Both the position numbers and the translations under genes were made by a program. Of a stretch of 64,000 nucleotides of DNA, positions 33,003 to 39,984 are shown one piece after another. The DNA lies in IMG/VR virus record IMGVR_UViG_3300044732_000442, positions 52,116-116,115 of that record. The stretch is one strand, 5' to 3'. The DNA comes from a virus. Position 1 is the first letter of the stretch, and each line of letters opens with the position of its first letter. A model generated the notes under the pieces. It had not been told where the DNA came from. It did no database searches and worked only from the letters and a program-made list of their open reading frames with translations.

Positions 33003-33464
33003 ATGACTAAAACACTAATTGCAAAACCCGTAGTAAAGAATCAATTCTGGATTGTTACTGATGGTAAAGAAAAAGTTGGTAACGTGCTAGCAGACGGTTC
33101 AGGATTTGAAGTTAAATTGAATGGCAATAAGAGCCATTATAAAAATACTACAGCTATTAAACGTAAGACAAATATTGAGTTTGAAACTGTACAAAAAGCA
33201 GATAAAACTAAACATGATTTACCCTTTAAAGTATATCCTACCACTGATAAAGTCTTTAATAGTATGTTAGATATTAAACGTAAACTACATTTATTTACAA
33301 CTGGAGCTAAAAGCAAATGTTATCATGCGGCAGGTTGGTTTATAATCCAACAAGGACATGAAAAAGAAACAGTTTTTTGCCCTAAATATATCTTTATTCA
33401 GCGTTATCCATATCAAGGACCATATAAAACTGAAAATGAGGCTAAAAAAGCGATAAATACTTGA
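33003..33464 (+). CDS. Conserved phage protein
   Basis: 153 aa. An N-terminal beta domain (NQFWIVTDGKEKVGNVLADG, FEVKLNGNKSHYKN) is followed by KVFNSMLDIKRKLHLFTTG, KCYHAAGWFIIQ and FCPKYIFIQRYPYQGPY. The Cys/His pair plus the later Cys could bind metal. I recognise the layout from T4-like phages of aquatic bacteria. Role unknown. Confidence 0.6.
   Translation: MTKTLIAKPVVKNQFWIVTDGKEKVGNVLADGSGFEVKLNGNKSHYKNTTAIKRKTNIEFETVQKADKTKHDLPFKVYPTTDKVFNSMLDIKRKLHLFTTGAKSKCYHAAGWFIIQQGHEKETVFCPKYIFIQRYPYQGPYKTENEAKKAINT
33452..33459 (+). promoter_or_regulatory. T4-late-like box GATAAATA, 4 nt before ATG
   Basis: GATAAATA-CTTG-ATG: the box lies within the last codons of the previous gene and 4 nt before the start at 33464, the same geometry as at 5482, 43128, 47844 and (minus) 35005. 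Confidence 0.35.
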
Positions 33465-33664
33465 TGTTACATATTAAACGATTTATAGACAAAGTATCCG
33501 TTATGGAGAGTAGACAGGGAAAAGATGTGGTCATTCCCATTAGTGAGGCTAGGATATTGCGTGATGAATTAAGTAAATTAATTATTGATAACTATGAATT
33601 GTTGCAAAATAAGGTTGTAGCAGAACCTGTATTACAGGTAGAATTAAACGGCGGTAGATTTTAA
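33464..33664 (+). CDS. Small conserved protein
   Basis: 66 aa from ATG 33464 (TGATG overlap). SEARILRDELSKLIIDNYELL is a helix and LQVELNGGRF a terminal strand. Similar short proteins with IPLSEA...LR.EI...L and a C-terminal VELxGGxF occur in many T4-like phages. Function unknown. Confidence 0.58.
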   Translation: MLHIKRFIDKVSVMESRQGKDVVIPISEARILRDELSKLIIDNYELLQNKVVAEPVLQVELNGGRF

Positions 33665-33957
33665 TGAGTAGAACACAACCCAAGGTACTACTTGAACTAG
33701 TAGACAAAGTAACATATAAATGTGATCAAATTGTAGAAGCCGCTGGCATATGGGCTGTGTTTTATGATGGTCAACCTATTAATCTAAAAAGCCAACATTA
33801 CTTAGATAATGAAGCAACACCTAAGTACAAAAAGACAAGTTTTAGTAATCCGGGACATGCACGTAATCTATGTCGCAAATTAAATGTACAATTTAAAACC
33901 GATAAGTTTACTGTGGTGTTTATGAATTCAGGTAGAGTTGTCTACCCAGATGAGTAA
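33664..33957 (+). CDS. Conserved small phage protein
   Basis: 97 aa, mixed alpha/beta, with YKCDQIVEAAGIWAVFYDGQ, YKKTSFSNPGHARNLCRKLN and FTVVFMNSGRVV. The start shares a base with the previous stop. No domain recognised. Confidence 0.55.
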   Translation: MSRTQPKVLLELVDKVTYKCDQIVEAAGIWAVFYDGQPINLKSQHYLDNEATPKYKKTSFSNPGHARNLCRKLNVQFKTDKFTVVFMNSGRVVYPDE

Positions 33958-34357
33958 ACGTAAGACCCTTAAAGAAACTATTACAGAAGTTGTATTGGCT
34001 CAACTTCCTGACTCTCTCAATCAAGAAAAAATTATACCGATAGATAAACTGTTGTTCAAGTGGTGGATGACTGGTCGCCAAGATGGATTACGTTTAACGG
34101 ACACCGGGGATTTAGCATTTAGAATGGCAGAGATAGAATTTTATCAATATGAGTTAAAATTACAGCCAGAAACTCAATATCATGCTTATATATTAGAACT
34201 TAATAAAAAAATCAAATGCCCCTATTATATGGGGGTAAATAAAGATGGGAAGAAAAGCTTTCCTTATATACGATTTTATGATAGCAAAATAGCTATGATG
34301 GTAAGTTTATATGGAAACGTTAATGAATATTTAGATAGCATAAAGGTGAAAAGATGA
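33950..34357 (+). CDS. Conserved phage protein
   Basis: 135 aa from ATG 33950, which overlaps the previous gene by 8 nt; a TTG at 33938 adds only four residues. Contains LLFKWWMTGRQDGLRLTDTGDLAFR, a helix-rich segment, and CPYYMGV...FPYIRFYDSKIAMMVSLYG. A recurrent hypothetical of T4-like phages, perhaps a winged-helix-like protein. Function unknown. Confidence 0.58.
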   Translation: MSKRKTLKETITEVVLAQLPDSLNQEKIIPIDKLLFKWWMTGRQDGLRLTDTGDLAFRMAEIEFYQYELKLQPETQYHAYILELNKKIKCPYYMGVNKDGKKSFPYIRFYDSKIAMMVSLYGNVNEYLDSIKVKR

Positions 34358-34521
34358 CAGAAGAAAAGAAAAGTAAGAATCCATTTATTAATTTAGCTAA
34401 TGCCGCTAAGAAAGATAATAAGCATCCTGGATTAGGTAAAGCACCAAAATCACAAGGTCCTAAACCTACTAAGGGTAATGGTGGTGCAAGTGTTGTACGT
34501 AGAACAGGTAGGGGTGGTTAA
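34354..34521 (+). CDS. Small basic Gly/Lys-rich protein, 55 aa
   Basis: ATG 34354 overlaps the previous stop (ATGA) and reads MTEEKKSKNPFINLANAAKK, then a Pro/Lys/Gly-rich stretch ending ASVVRRTGRGG. The NPF.N...A.K opening and the terminal VRRTGRGG motif are seen in short proteins of T4-like phages. Probably disordered and nucleic-acid or protein binding. It meets a minus-strand gene end to end. Confidence 0.65.
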   Translation: MTEEKKSKNPFINLANAAKKDNKHPGLGKAPKSQGPKPTKGNGGASVVRRTGRGG

Positions 34522-35000
34522 TACCACTCACCCTCATTACGCATACGTTTAATGAAGGTTAAATAGGTGCTACATACACCGTAGCATCTTAATTGTACAG
34601 TACTAAACAATGCTCTGTCTTTTATTTCAGGTAGAACAATAATACTAGTATTGTTAACCGGGACTGTCCCGGGTGTCCATAACTTATCGCTACTAGTTAA
34701 TGCATTGACCATGCTGTTGGGCTGATAAAAGTAGTTAGGATATAGTTTTATTGATTGTGTAGTAAACCAATCATATGTGTCCTGATTACCACATTTAATC
34801 CAAAAACGATTACCCTGTAGATATTTGTCAGTTACCGGAATAGGAGCAGCTTCTGGTCCAACACAAAGTGTATTATTTATTCTCCAAACATCTACCATAC
34901 AAGCAAATCCATTGTTAAAGGATTTACCTATTTGGTCAGGCGTATTGGCATATTCATAGTTTTGCCCGTCGTAAATTCCCTGATAAGATATATATAACAT
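34518..35000 (-). CDS. Degenerate glycerophosphodiesterase-like protein
   Basis: 160 aa. The opening ISYQGIYDG...YANTPDQIGKSFNNGFACMVDVW follows the GDPD plan (SHRG..., ENT..., ...VEIDVW), and the later RFWIKCGNQDTYDWF and LWTPGTVP regions follow the short phage/giant-virus version. The catalytic His-Arg is replaced by Tyr-Gln and the Glu of ENT by Ala, so catalysis is unlikely. The start lies 4 nt after a minus-strand CATAAATA box. Possibly a binding pseudoenzyme. Confidence 0.5.
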   Translation of the reverse strand: MLYISYQGIYDGQNYEYANTPDQIGKSFNNGFACMVDVWRINNTLCVGPEAAPIPVTDKYLQGNRFWIKCGNQDTYDWFTTQSIKLYPNYFYQPNSMVNALTSSDKLWTPGTVPVNNTSIIVLPEIKDRALFSTVQLRCYGVCSTYLTFIKRMRNEGEWY

Positions 35001-35004
35001 AATG

Positions 35005-35012
35005 TATTTATG
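35005..35012 (-). promoter_or_regulatory. T4-late-like box CATAAATA, 4 nt before ATG (minus strand)
   Basis: On the minus strand CATAAATA-CATT-ATG opens the GDPD-like gene. The geometry matches the other boxes found 4-5 nt before starts and predicts a leaderless message. Confidence 0.4.
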
Positions 35013-35089
35013 TCAACGAAACAGTTGGCTACCGCGTTATATATATGTAGACTGTAAAATCTACTTCATTAACTTAAAGGAAACTTAAA

Positions 35090-35338
35090 ATGAAAACATT
35101 AGCAATCGTAATCCTATCAGCATTGTCATTAACAGCATTTGCCCAAACCGCAACTCCTGCCGCTAAGCCAGCGACCCCTGCTCCGGCTGCTACTGCACCT
35201 GCTAAAGCAGAGGCGCCAAAAGAAGAAATGAAATTGGCTAAGAAAAAGGATGCTCCCAAGGCAGATACCAAAAGTGAAACCAAGCCTGCTAGTCCTGCAA
35301 AAGCCGACGATAAAAAAGCCGAAGCTTCTAAGAAGTAA
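35090..35338 (+). CDS. Secreted Ala/Pro/Lys-rich protein
   Basis: 82 aa, with a clear signal peptide (MKTLAIVILSALSLTAFAQ, AFA cleavage) and a mature part made of Ala, Pro, Lys, Glu and Asp (ATPAPAATAPAKAEAPKEEM). Low complexity indicates a disordered periplasmic protein. A hairpin GTAGA/TCTAC and an AAAGGAAAC site precede it. Function unknown. Confidence 0.65.
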   Translation: MKTLAIVILSALSLTAFAQTATPAAKPATPAPAATAPAKAEAPKEEMKLAKKKDAPKADTKSETKPASPAKADDKKAEASKK

Positions 35339-35555
35339 TCCATACAGACTCATAGCAATTAGGACCTGGGGACTTGATCCTAATCAGGTTCTAGTTAGTG
35401 ATGAGGATATATTAGTTAATTCCCGTCGTATTATATTAAAGATTGAAACCTCTTTAAATAACGATGAGGAATTGACTGATTATGTCAAGTTAAGATTATT
35501 TCTAGCCAGAGAATTGGCTATGTCAAAATATAGAGAAATCTATCAGACGGCATAA
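35250..35555 (+). CDS. Hypothetical protein with unclear start
   Basis: The segment after about 35342 looks like real protein: AIRTWGLDPNQVLVSDEDIL, RRIILKIETSLNN, LTDYVKLRLFLARELAMSKY. The only ATG/GTG starts in frame (35250, 35274) lie inside the upstream gene, and the residues they would add mirror its low-complexity sequence. Translation may begin at a non-standard codon soon after 35338, or by +1 shift from the upstream gene. The protein type (about 70 aa, helix-rich) is unassigned. Confidence 0.45.
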   Translation: MLPRQIPKVKPSLLVLQKPTIKKPKLLRSNPYRLIAIRTWGLDPNQVLVSDEDILVNSRRIILKIETSLNNDEELTDYVKLRLFLARELAMSKYREIYQTA

Positions 35556-35558
35556 ATA
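35551..35558 (+). promoter_or_regulatory. T4-late-like box CATAAATA before 35617 gene
   Basis: CATAAATA lies 58 nt before ATG 35617 and is followed within 3 nt by the stem-loop at 35561. An ATG at 35562 opens only an 11-codon frame. Confidence 0.38.
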
Positions 35559-35560
35559 TA

Positions 35561-35583
35561 TATGAAGTTACGGGTTCTTCATA
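35561..35583 (+). promoter_or_regulatory. Perfect stem-loop in leader
   Basis: TATGAAG and CTTCATA pair over 7 bp around TTACGGGTT. An alternative pairing GGGTT/AACCC overlaps it (35572-35590). No T-run; it is likely a 5' leader structure. Confidence 0.5.
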
Positions 35584-35616
35584 AAAACCCACTTTAAACA
35601 CACACAGGAGAAAATT

Positions 35617-35904
35617 ATGTTTAACACAGCAACTTACGCCTTTATTGACGGCGTTTCAGACTTTAAAAAGAAATTCGTAGAACAAACAGTTCAACACGAA
35701 GGCATCAAAACAGCAATGAATACATTTGTTGATGCACAATCAAAATACACAAAAGCAGCCGCAGATGCAGGAATGCAATCTATGATGGCTTTGGGTATGA
35801 TTTTCACAAGCAAAACATTCTATGATGAAATGAGCAGCCAGTTCAAGACAATGGTTCCTGCTTTCAACACTGCTAAAACTGCAAAATCTACAAAGGCTAA
35901 GTAA
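35617..35904 (+). CDS. Phasin-like small helical protein
   Basis: 95 aa, starting MFNTATYAFIDGVSDFKKKF, with TFVDAQSKYTKAAADAG and a Lys/Ala/Thr-rich end. Length, amphipathic helices and the FVD.Q..YTK..AD segment resemble proteobacterial phasins, which coat polyhydroxyalkanoate granules. Weak evidence. Preceded by AGGAGAAAATT. It might alternatively be a DNA- or membrane-associated helix bundle. Confidence 0.45.
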   Translation: MFNTATYAFIDGVSDFKKKFVEQTVQHEGIKTAMNTFVDAQSKYTKAAADAGMQSMMALGMIFTSKTFYDEMSSQFKTMVPAFNTAKTAKSTKAK

Positions 35905-35905
35905 T

Positions 35906-36073
35906 ATGAAGAAACTTCTAGGGATGCTATTAGTGTTCCTAGGTTTCTCTACAGATACCTATGGCACTGAGTTAGAAAGATATATTGTTGGCCGAAATCC
36001 AAAAGATGCAGGCGACATTGAGCGATTGACCTACGAGTTCCATCGCAAACAATCAGATTGGAGATTTCTATGA
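35906..36073 (+). CDS. Small secreted protein, 55 aa
   Basis: MKKLLGMLLVFLGFSTDTYG forms a short signal peptide or membrane anchor, followed by GTELERYIVGRNPKDAGDIE and RLTYEFHRKQSDWRFL. It starts 1 nt after the previous stop and ends with ATGA overlap. Similar short proteins with a R.P.DAGDIERLT.EYHRK motif are frequent in T4-like phages. Role unknown. Confidence 0.65.
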   Translation: MKKLLGMLLVFLGFSTDTYGTELERYIVGRNPKDAGDIERLTYEFHRKQSDWRFL

Positions 36074-36153
36074 ACACACTTAAACAACTATTCAACAGCC
36101 TACTAGAGGCAATACAGTCTATCAAAGACTACAAAGCGAGTAAAATGAAATGA
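36070..36153 (+). CDS. Very small amphipathic protein, 27 aa
   Basis: ATG 36070 (ATGA overlap) encodes MNTLKQLFNSLLEAIQSIKD followed by YKASKMK. A single amphipathic, basic-tailed helix. The tight coupling supports translation, but at this size it may be chance. Confidence 0.4.
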   Translation: MNTLKQLFNSLLEAIQSIKDYKASKMK

Positions 36154-36169
36154 CATTTTCCCGAAAGAT

Positions 36170-36198
36170 TTGAACAACTTAAAAAAATGTTTTATACT
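36170..36198 (+). promoter_or_regulatory. Sigma70 promoter before 36229 gene
   Basis: TTGAAC, 17-nt spacer, TATACT, with AAGGAAATATA before ATG 36229. The transcript would end at the terminator 36515-36543, making a single-gene unit. Confidence 0.7.
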
Positions 36199-36228
36199 AT
36201 ATAAACATTAACACACTAAGGAAATATA

Positions 36229-36501
36229 ATGTCAGACTATACACCAAAACTACCCGAAGTTAAATTTAATAAAAATGGCTATGAACTGCGTACTGATATT
36301 TTAGCTATGGCTAAAGACATGGTACAACAAGAATACTCAAGTAAATTTGCTGGTTGGGAACTAACAGCAAAACGTGATGAAAAAACGGGTCAACTTGTTT
36401 CAACAGTCACAATGCCAGAGTTTCCCGGTCTAGACAAAATCCTTGAAACTGCTGAAAAAATGTACGGTTTTGTTAATCAAAGTACTAATACTAAAAAGTA
36501 A
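36229..36501 (+). CDS. Conserved phage protein, single-gene unit
   Basis: 90 aa, with FNKNGYELRTDILAMAKDMV, FAGWELTAKRDEKTGQ and FPGLDKILETAEKMYGFVN. I recognise it as a widespread hypothetical in T4-like phages. It is flanked by its own promoter and terminator, indicating independent and probably abundant expression. Possibly DNA-associated, but no evidence is visible. Confidence 0.68.
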   Translation: MSDYTPKLPEVKFNKNGYELRTDILAMAKDMVQQEYSSKFAGWELTAKRDEKTGQLVSTVTMPEFPGLDKILETAEKMYGFVNQSTNTKK

Positions 36502-36514
36502 TACTTTTAGTTCT

Positions 36515-36543
36515 CAAAAATGCCCCGTTTTTGGGGCTTTTTT
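36515..36543 (+). terminator. Intrinsic terminator
   Basis: AAAAATGCCCC-GTTTTT-GGGGC followed by six T: a 5-bp GC stem extended by A/T pairs. It closes the 36229 unit just before promoter copy 2. Confidence 0.9.
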
Positions 36544-36554
36544 ACACCCAAAAT

Positions 36555-36583
36555 TTGACAATAAATGGATCTTCTGCTACAAT
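36555..36583 (+). promoter_or_regulatory. TTGACAATAAATGG-type promoter, copy 2
   Basis: TTGACA, 17 nt starting ATAAATGG, TACAAT, leader AGAATCTTATACAGTTA. Drives 36616. Confidence 0.9.
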
Positions 36584-36615
36584 AGAATCTTATACAGTTA
36601 GATAAAGGACACGAA

Positions 36616-36951
36616 ATGACTACATTCATCAAAGGCAACTTCTACGGTACTGAGTACGTTGATTACACAAACCCAGTTGACGGTACTACAAAATTTGTAG
36701 CCCGTTTCAAGTATGCTAAAAGTAGCAAAAATAGTTTCCTTACATTCCTTACAAAGAACTTTACAGTTGAGGAATACTTTGGTCGCTTGGAAAAGAGTGA
36801 ATCCCCACTTGAAATCTTGAAATCCAAAGGCTTTATTCAACCCCATATCAAAAAAATGCTCAAAGCACAGGGTTACCCGATTACTCTTGCTGGATTTGAG
36901 CAATTAGTACAAGATAATGTTGCAAAAACGCAACAAAGATTAGCCGCTTAA
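36616..36951 (+). CDS. Putative early protein
   Basis: 111 aa, with MTTFIKGNFYGTEYVDYTNP, a strand-rich N-terminal half, and LEILKSKGFIQPHIKKMLKA then a Gln/Ala helix. It lies behind a copy of the repeated strong promoter, as do the genes at 37016 and 55564-57323. No family recognised. A host-takeover role is possible from its expression class. Confidence 0.58.
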   Translation: MTTFIKGNFYGTEYVDYTNPVDGTTKFVARFKYAKSSKNSFLTFLTKNFTVEEYFGRLEKSESPLEILKSKGFIQPHIKKMLKAQGYPITLAGFEQLVQDNVAKTQQRLAA

Positions 36952-36953
36952 AT

Positions 36954-36982
36954 TTGACAATAAATGGCTTTGGGTATATAAT
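36954..36982 (+). promoter_or_regulatory. TTGACAATAAATGG-type promoter, copy 3
   Basis: TTGACA, 17 nt (ATAAATGGCTTTGGGTA), TATAAT, leader AGAATCTTAAACAGTTAAA. The -35 begins 3 nt after the previous stop. Confidence 0.92.
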
Positions 36983-37015
36983 AGAATCTTAAACAGTTAA
37001 ACAACGGAGTTAAAC

Positions 37016-37282
37016 ATGAAAGCATTACAAAAATTCATTGACCAGAAGAATCACTGGAACAGTATTTTCAAAGGTGAGCAGTACGAAATCACCACTCATG
37101 CTGGTCGTCAACGTGTTGCAGATATGATTGATTCGGCTTTGAGTCCAGAGAATCTTACTTGCGATGGTGAACTGCCCCGTGCAGAAGTTAACCGTCGCTA
37201 CAAAGAATTGATGACTGCCGCTAAACAACTAAAACAGTTGGATCCATCTGTTAAGTTTTACGAATACGAAACTGAAGTTTAA
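37016..37282 (+). CDS. Putative early protein
   Basis: 88 aa, mainly helical, with FIDQKNHWNSIFKGEQYEIT, AGRQRVADMIDSAL and YKELMTAAKQLKQLDP. It has its own promoter copy and leads into the 37293 gene with an AAGGAGAAG site. Function unknown. Confidence 0.58.
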   Translation: MKALQKFIDQKNHWNSIFKGEQYEITTHAGRQRVADMIDSALSPENLTCDGELPRAEVNRRYKELMTAAKQLKQLDPSVKFYEYETEV

Positions 37283-37292
37283 GGAGAAGAAC

Positions 37293-38033
37293 ATGCACGG
37301 ATTTGCTAACGTATCAAATATGACTAGTCGTCAAATTCAACGTATGGGTCATGCTGATGATTCTACTCCATATCGTGCTAAAACTAGAACGCAAAAGGTT
37401 ACGGTTAATCACAATGCCGATGATGTGTGGAGTGCGGCATGTGCGGCTCAACGTATCAATGGTAGTTATATCAAGTTTACTATGATTAGCGAATCAGATC
37501 CTGCAGTGACAAAACTATCCAATCGTATGATTGTTGAACAATTATTGGCTGATACATTTATTATTACCGATCAGGATCGTGAGCAAGGTAAAAAGGTTCG
37601 TGCGTTTTATCAGGCATACACATTCAAAATCTTGCAAGGTAAACAACTAAATGATTTTGACAACACCACAATGTTGATTGCTAATCGTGATGTTATTACT
37701 AGCACCTATGATATTGCTGTTATTGCTAGTTTGCCATCATGCTATGAGCGTGGTGTTGTACGTCAATCGGCAGATCAACGTATTAACTTTGCTACAGGTG
37801 GTTTTATTGGTAAAGCTAATGATAAGGTAACGGCTTCTATTGAAGTATTGAAATCAGTATTTTCAATGAAATGGAATACAAACTATGTTACTGGTATTAC
37901 TACTGATGACCAAGTAGTGTTCTTTGCTTATAAAGAAGCATTGGATATTGGTAAAGTGTTAAACATTACAGGTACTGTTAAAGCACATAGAGATAACAGT
38001 ACCCAACTTAATCGTGTAAAGGTAATTGCGTGA
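37293..38033 (+). CDS. Conserved phage protein of unknown function
   Basis: 246 aa. Conserved-looking elements are VWSAACAAQRINGSYIK, FSMKWNTNYVTGITTDDQVV and a C-terminal LNITGTVKAHRDNSTQLNRV, which could be an OB-like strand set. Such proteins occur in several T4-like phages near DNA-metabolism genes. A single-strand nucleic-acid role is conceivable, without direct support. Confidence 0.55.
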   Translation: MHGFANVSNMTSRQIQRMGHADDSTPYRAKTRTQKVTVNHNADDVWSAACAAQRINGSYIKFTMISESDPAVTKLSNRMIVEQLLADTFIITDQDREQGKKVRAFYQAYTFKILQGKQLNDFDNTTMLIANRDVITSTYDIAVIASLPSCYERGVVRQSADQRINFATGGFIGKANDKVTASIEVLKSVFSMKWNTNYVTGITTDDQVVFFAYKEALDIGKVLNITGTVKAHRDNSTQLNRVKVIA

Positions 38034-38257
38034 ATACAGAATTGATTCAAAAGTTAAAGGCACAATGTATCTTCCGTGAAATGCGTGGTACTAATGCGTT
38101 TGACAATTATATGGTAGATCGGTTCGATAGTGAGAAGTTTGCAGAACTGATTGTACGTGAGTGTGACCGTTATGCCCGTAGTGTATGGGAACATGGTCCG
38201 TTGTTAGGTAGAGACTTGTTAATACATTTTGGAGTTGAGGAGATGAGTGATGAATAA
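38030..38257 (+). CDS. Small paralogous family protein (HFG type), member 2
   Basis: 75 aa. FAELIVRECDRYARSV and LIHFGVEEM define the family seen at 32477, 38250, 39766 and 41348. The start overlaps the previous stop (GTGA at 38030, a GTG start). Extra residues lie between start helix and core. Function unknown. Confidence 0.6.
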   Translation: MNTELIQKLKAQCIFREMRGTNAFDNYMVDRFDSEKFAELIVRECDRYARSVWEHGPLLGRDLLIHFGVEEMSDE

Positions 38258-38480
38258 AGATATTGAAAAACTTTTTAAAGAAGCCAAAGGTTATGTTGAA
38301 GTAGACGGTGAAGGTAATCGTTCTACATATACATATGATTTTGACCCTGACGCTTTTGCTAGTTTGATTGTAGAAAAGTGTATTCAAACATTAGTCAATC
38401 ATGGCTATACAGATGCGGCAACTGTTTTAAAAACAGAGTATGCTGAAGATTGGCAAAAATTAGAATTTCCGGAAATTTAA
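38250..38480 (+). CDS. Small paralogous family protein, diverged member 3
   Basis: 76 aa from ATG 38250 behind GAGGAG; a GTG lies one codon earlier. It has MNKDIEKLFKEA and FASLIVEKCIQTLVNHGY, matching the family core, but the terminal HFGVE is replaced by TEYAEDWQKLEFPEI. Overlaps member 2 by 8 nt, which suggests tandem duplication. Confidence 0.55.
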   Translation: MNKDIEKLFKEAKGYVEVDGEGNRSTYTYDFDPDAFASLIVEKCIQTLVNHGYTDAATVLKTEYAEDWQKLEFPEI

Positions 38481-38481
38481 A

Positions 38482-38610
38482 ATGACAAATTTATTAATAG
38501 GCTTTGTTCTTGGCATTGTAGTATCAACCGTGGGCTTTAGTGGCATTGCTAAAATAGCTGACAGCGGTGTAGAGAAAGTTAAACAGGTAACTGTTGATCA
38601 GGCTAAGTGA
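38482..38610 (+). CDS. Small membrane protein, 42 aa
   Basis: ATG 38482 encodes MTNLLIGFVLGIVVSTVGFS then GIAKIADSGVEKVKQVTVDQ and AK. One membrane segment with an amphipathic C-terminal helix. This type (LxGFxxGxVVxTxGFSG) is common in T4-like phages of cyanobacteria and other aquatic hosts. Function unknown. Confidence 0.68.
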   Translation: MTNLLIGFVLGIVVSTVGFSGIAKIADSGVEKVKQVTVDQAK

Positions 38611-38639
38611 AATATAAACGTAAAAAAGTGGAGAATATT

Positions 38640-39068
38640 ATGGGACTAGATATGTATGCGTATGTTGCTAAAAAAAGAGGGCAATATAATGACTTCTACG
38701 ACACCGCAGAGTTGGATGCCAATGGTGATGAGTTTGTGAGTCAGACGGTCACCAAGCCACATGAACTTGCTTATTGGCGTAAGCATCCTAACTTACATGG
38801 TTGGATGGAACAACTTTGGGTTAGTAAAGGTCGTCCAAGGCAAAGTGTTGGTTGGCCTATATTCAACGGCATTGAGTTAGAACTAACTTGGGATGATTTA
38901 GATAACCTTGAACGAGCTATTCGTACCGGACAACTTCCGGATACTGAGGGTTTCTTCTTTGGTAGTCCGGCAGACAATCATTACTATGAACAAGACCTTG
39001 AGTTTGTCAACAACGCTAAGGCAGAAGTGTTCTTGGGGTTGAAAGTATTTTATAATAGTAGCTGGTAG
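38640..39068 (+). CDS. Conserved phage protein (MGLDMYAY family)
   Basis: ATG 38640 follows GTGGAG and gives 142 aa; an upstream GTG lacks a site. Contains MGLDMYAYVAKK, ELAYWRKHPNLHGWMEQLW, LTWDDLDNLERAIRTGQLP, GFFFGSPADN and a terminal VFYNSSW. This is a widespread phage family, sometimes misannotated as phosphoglycerate kinase. The real function is unknown. Confidence 0.72.
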   Translation: MGLDMYAYVAKKRGQYNDFYDTAELDANGDEFVSQTVTKPHELAYWRKHPNLHGWMEQLWVSKGRPRQSVGWPIFNGIELELTWDDLDNLERAIRTGQLPDTEGFFFGSPADNHYYEQDLEFVNNAKAEVFLGLKVFYNSSW

Positions 39069-39089
39069 CTAAATACCCCGTAAGGGGTA
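39069..39089 (+). promoter_or_regulatory. CTAAATA box with overlapping TACCCC/GGGGTA hairpin
   Basis: CTAAATA at 39069-39075 runs into the 6-bp hairpin TACCCC-GTAA-GGGGTA (39074-39089), 5 nt before ATG 39095. The hairpin contains the only purine-rich stretch that could serve as ribosome-binding site, so folding could limit translation. Confidence 0.45.
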
Positions 39090-39094
39090 ACATC

Positions 39095-39277
39095 ATGGAC
39101 ACAATTAAAACAATAATTATAACAATACTGGTAGTCGTAGGAATGGTTTGGTTTGTAAGAGAAGGTACAGACGATCCTGATTATGTTGTCATAGAATATC
39201 AATGTTCCAAACTAGATACATATGAACATGTACCCAATGAAGTAACTGAAGAATGTAATAAACGTAAGGCAAAATAA
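39095..39277 (+). CDS. Small membrane protein, 60 aa
   Basis: One N-terminal membrane segment (TIIITILVVVGMVWFV), then a polar tail with two Cys (YQCSKLDTYEHVPNEVTEECN) that could form a disulphide outside. Starts behind the hairpin at 39074. Function unknown. Confidence 0.6.
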   Translation: MDTIKTIIITILVVVGMVWFVREGTDDPDYVVIEYQCSKLDTYEHVPNEVTEECNKRKAK

Positions 39278-39762
39278 TGGCTATCTTATATCGTATCAAA
39301 CCCTCTGATAAAAAATCAGTAGAAGCATACTATGATGTTTTCAGTAAAGATGAACAAGGCAATGTACGTGGTTGGAGTGTAACTGAACTGTATCGTTGGG
39401 GTCAAGGGTTTGTTGAAGATGAATCTGAGTTACCCTTTAGTGATGATAGGTATCATTGTGTCGATCCTACAATTGGTTGGGGTTGTGAACTTGAGGACCT
39501 TTGTGCAGTAGACTTTGAGTTTGATGATAGTTTTACCGATGAAGAAAAAGAAGAAATTGAACAACTTTGGGCAGACGGTGGCGCGGGTTGGCTCTATGAC
39601 GGTGAACATAATTGGGAAGTTGAAGAAGATACTATTACTATTTTGGGTCCGTTTACTGTTGACAAAATTGACGAGGACGTGTATAATGAGAGTATTGAAA
39701 CAGTAGAACTTAAACCCCGTCCACCTTTTGTCGCAACAACGGCGTGGCCATTCTCAGGATAA
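39277..39762 (+). CDS. Acidic hypothetical protein
   Basis: 161 aa, strongly acidic, with VDFEFDDSFTDEEKEEIEQL then WADGGAGWLYDGEHNWEVEE. The combination resembles acidic phage proteins that mimic DNA or bind host factors, but no family is recognised. The start shares a base with the previous stop (TAATG). Confidence 0.58.
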   Translation: MAILYRIKPSDKKSVEAYYDVFSKDEQGNVRGWSVTELYRWGQGFVEDESELPFSDDRYHCVDPTIGWGCELEDLCAVDFEFDDSFTDEEKEEIEQLWADGGAGWLYDGEHNWEVEEDTITILGPFTVDKIDEDVYNESIETVELKPRPPFVATTAWPFSG

Positions 39763-39765
39763 AAT

Positions 39766-39984
39766 ATGAACGAACGATTTAAAACATTGTGCAAAGAAGC
39801 ATTTACTGAAGCACACGAATCTAGGATAGGACCCGATGGTCTAATTAGATCCGATGGAAATCCATATATCTTTTATGAAAAGTTAGCCAAGTTGATTGTT
39901 CTTAAATGTGCCGAGATTGCTGATACTGCGGAACCATTCCTTGCTTCGGATTTGATTAAAGAACATTTTGGAGTTGAAGAATGA
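39766..39984 (+). CDS. Small paralogous family protein (HFGVE type), member 4
   Basis: 72 aa, with MNERFKTLCKEAF, a linker carrying GPDGLIRSDG, YEKLAKLIVLKCAEIADT and the terminal IKEHFGVEE. A clear member of the five-gene family. ATGA overlap to the ligase gene. Confidence 0.65.
   Translation: MNERFKTLCKEAFTEAHESRIGPDGLIRSDGNPYIFYEKLAKLIVLKCAEIADTAEPFLASDLIKEHFGVEE

Noticed and set aside
35310-35345. -1 ribosomal frameshift at an A-rich stretch between the Ala/Pro/Lys-rich gene and the next frame
   Set aside because: The downstream frame is +1, not -1, relative to the first gene, so an AAAAAAG slip would not reach it.
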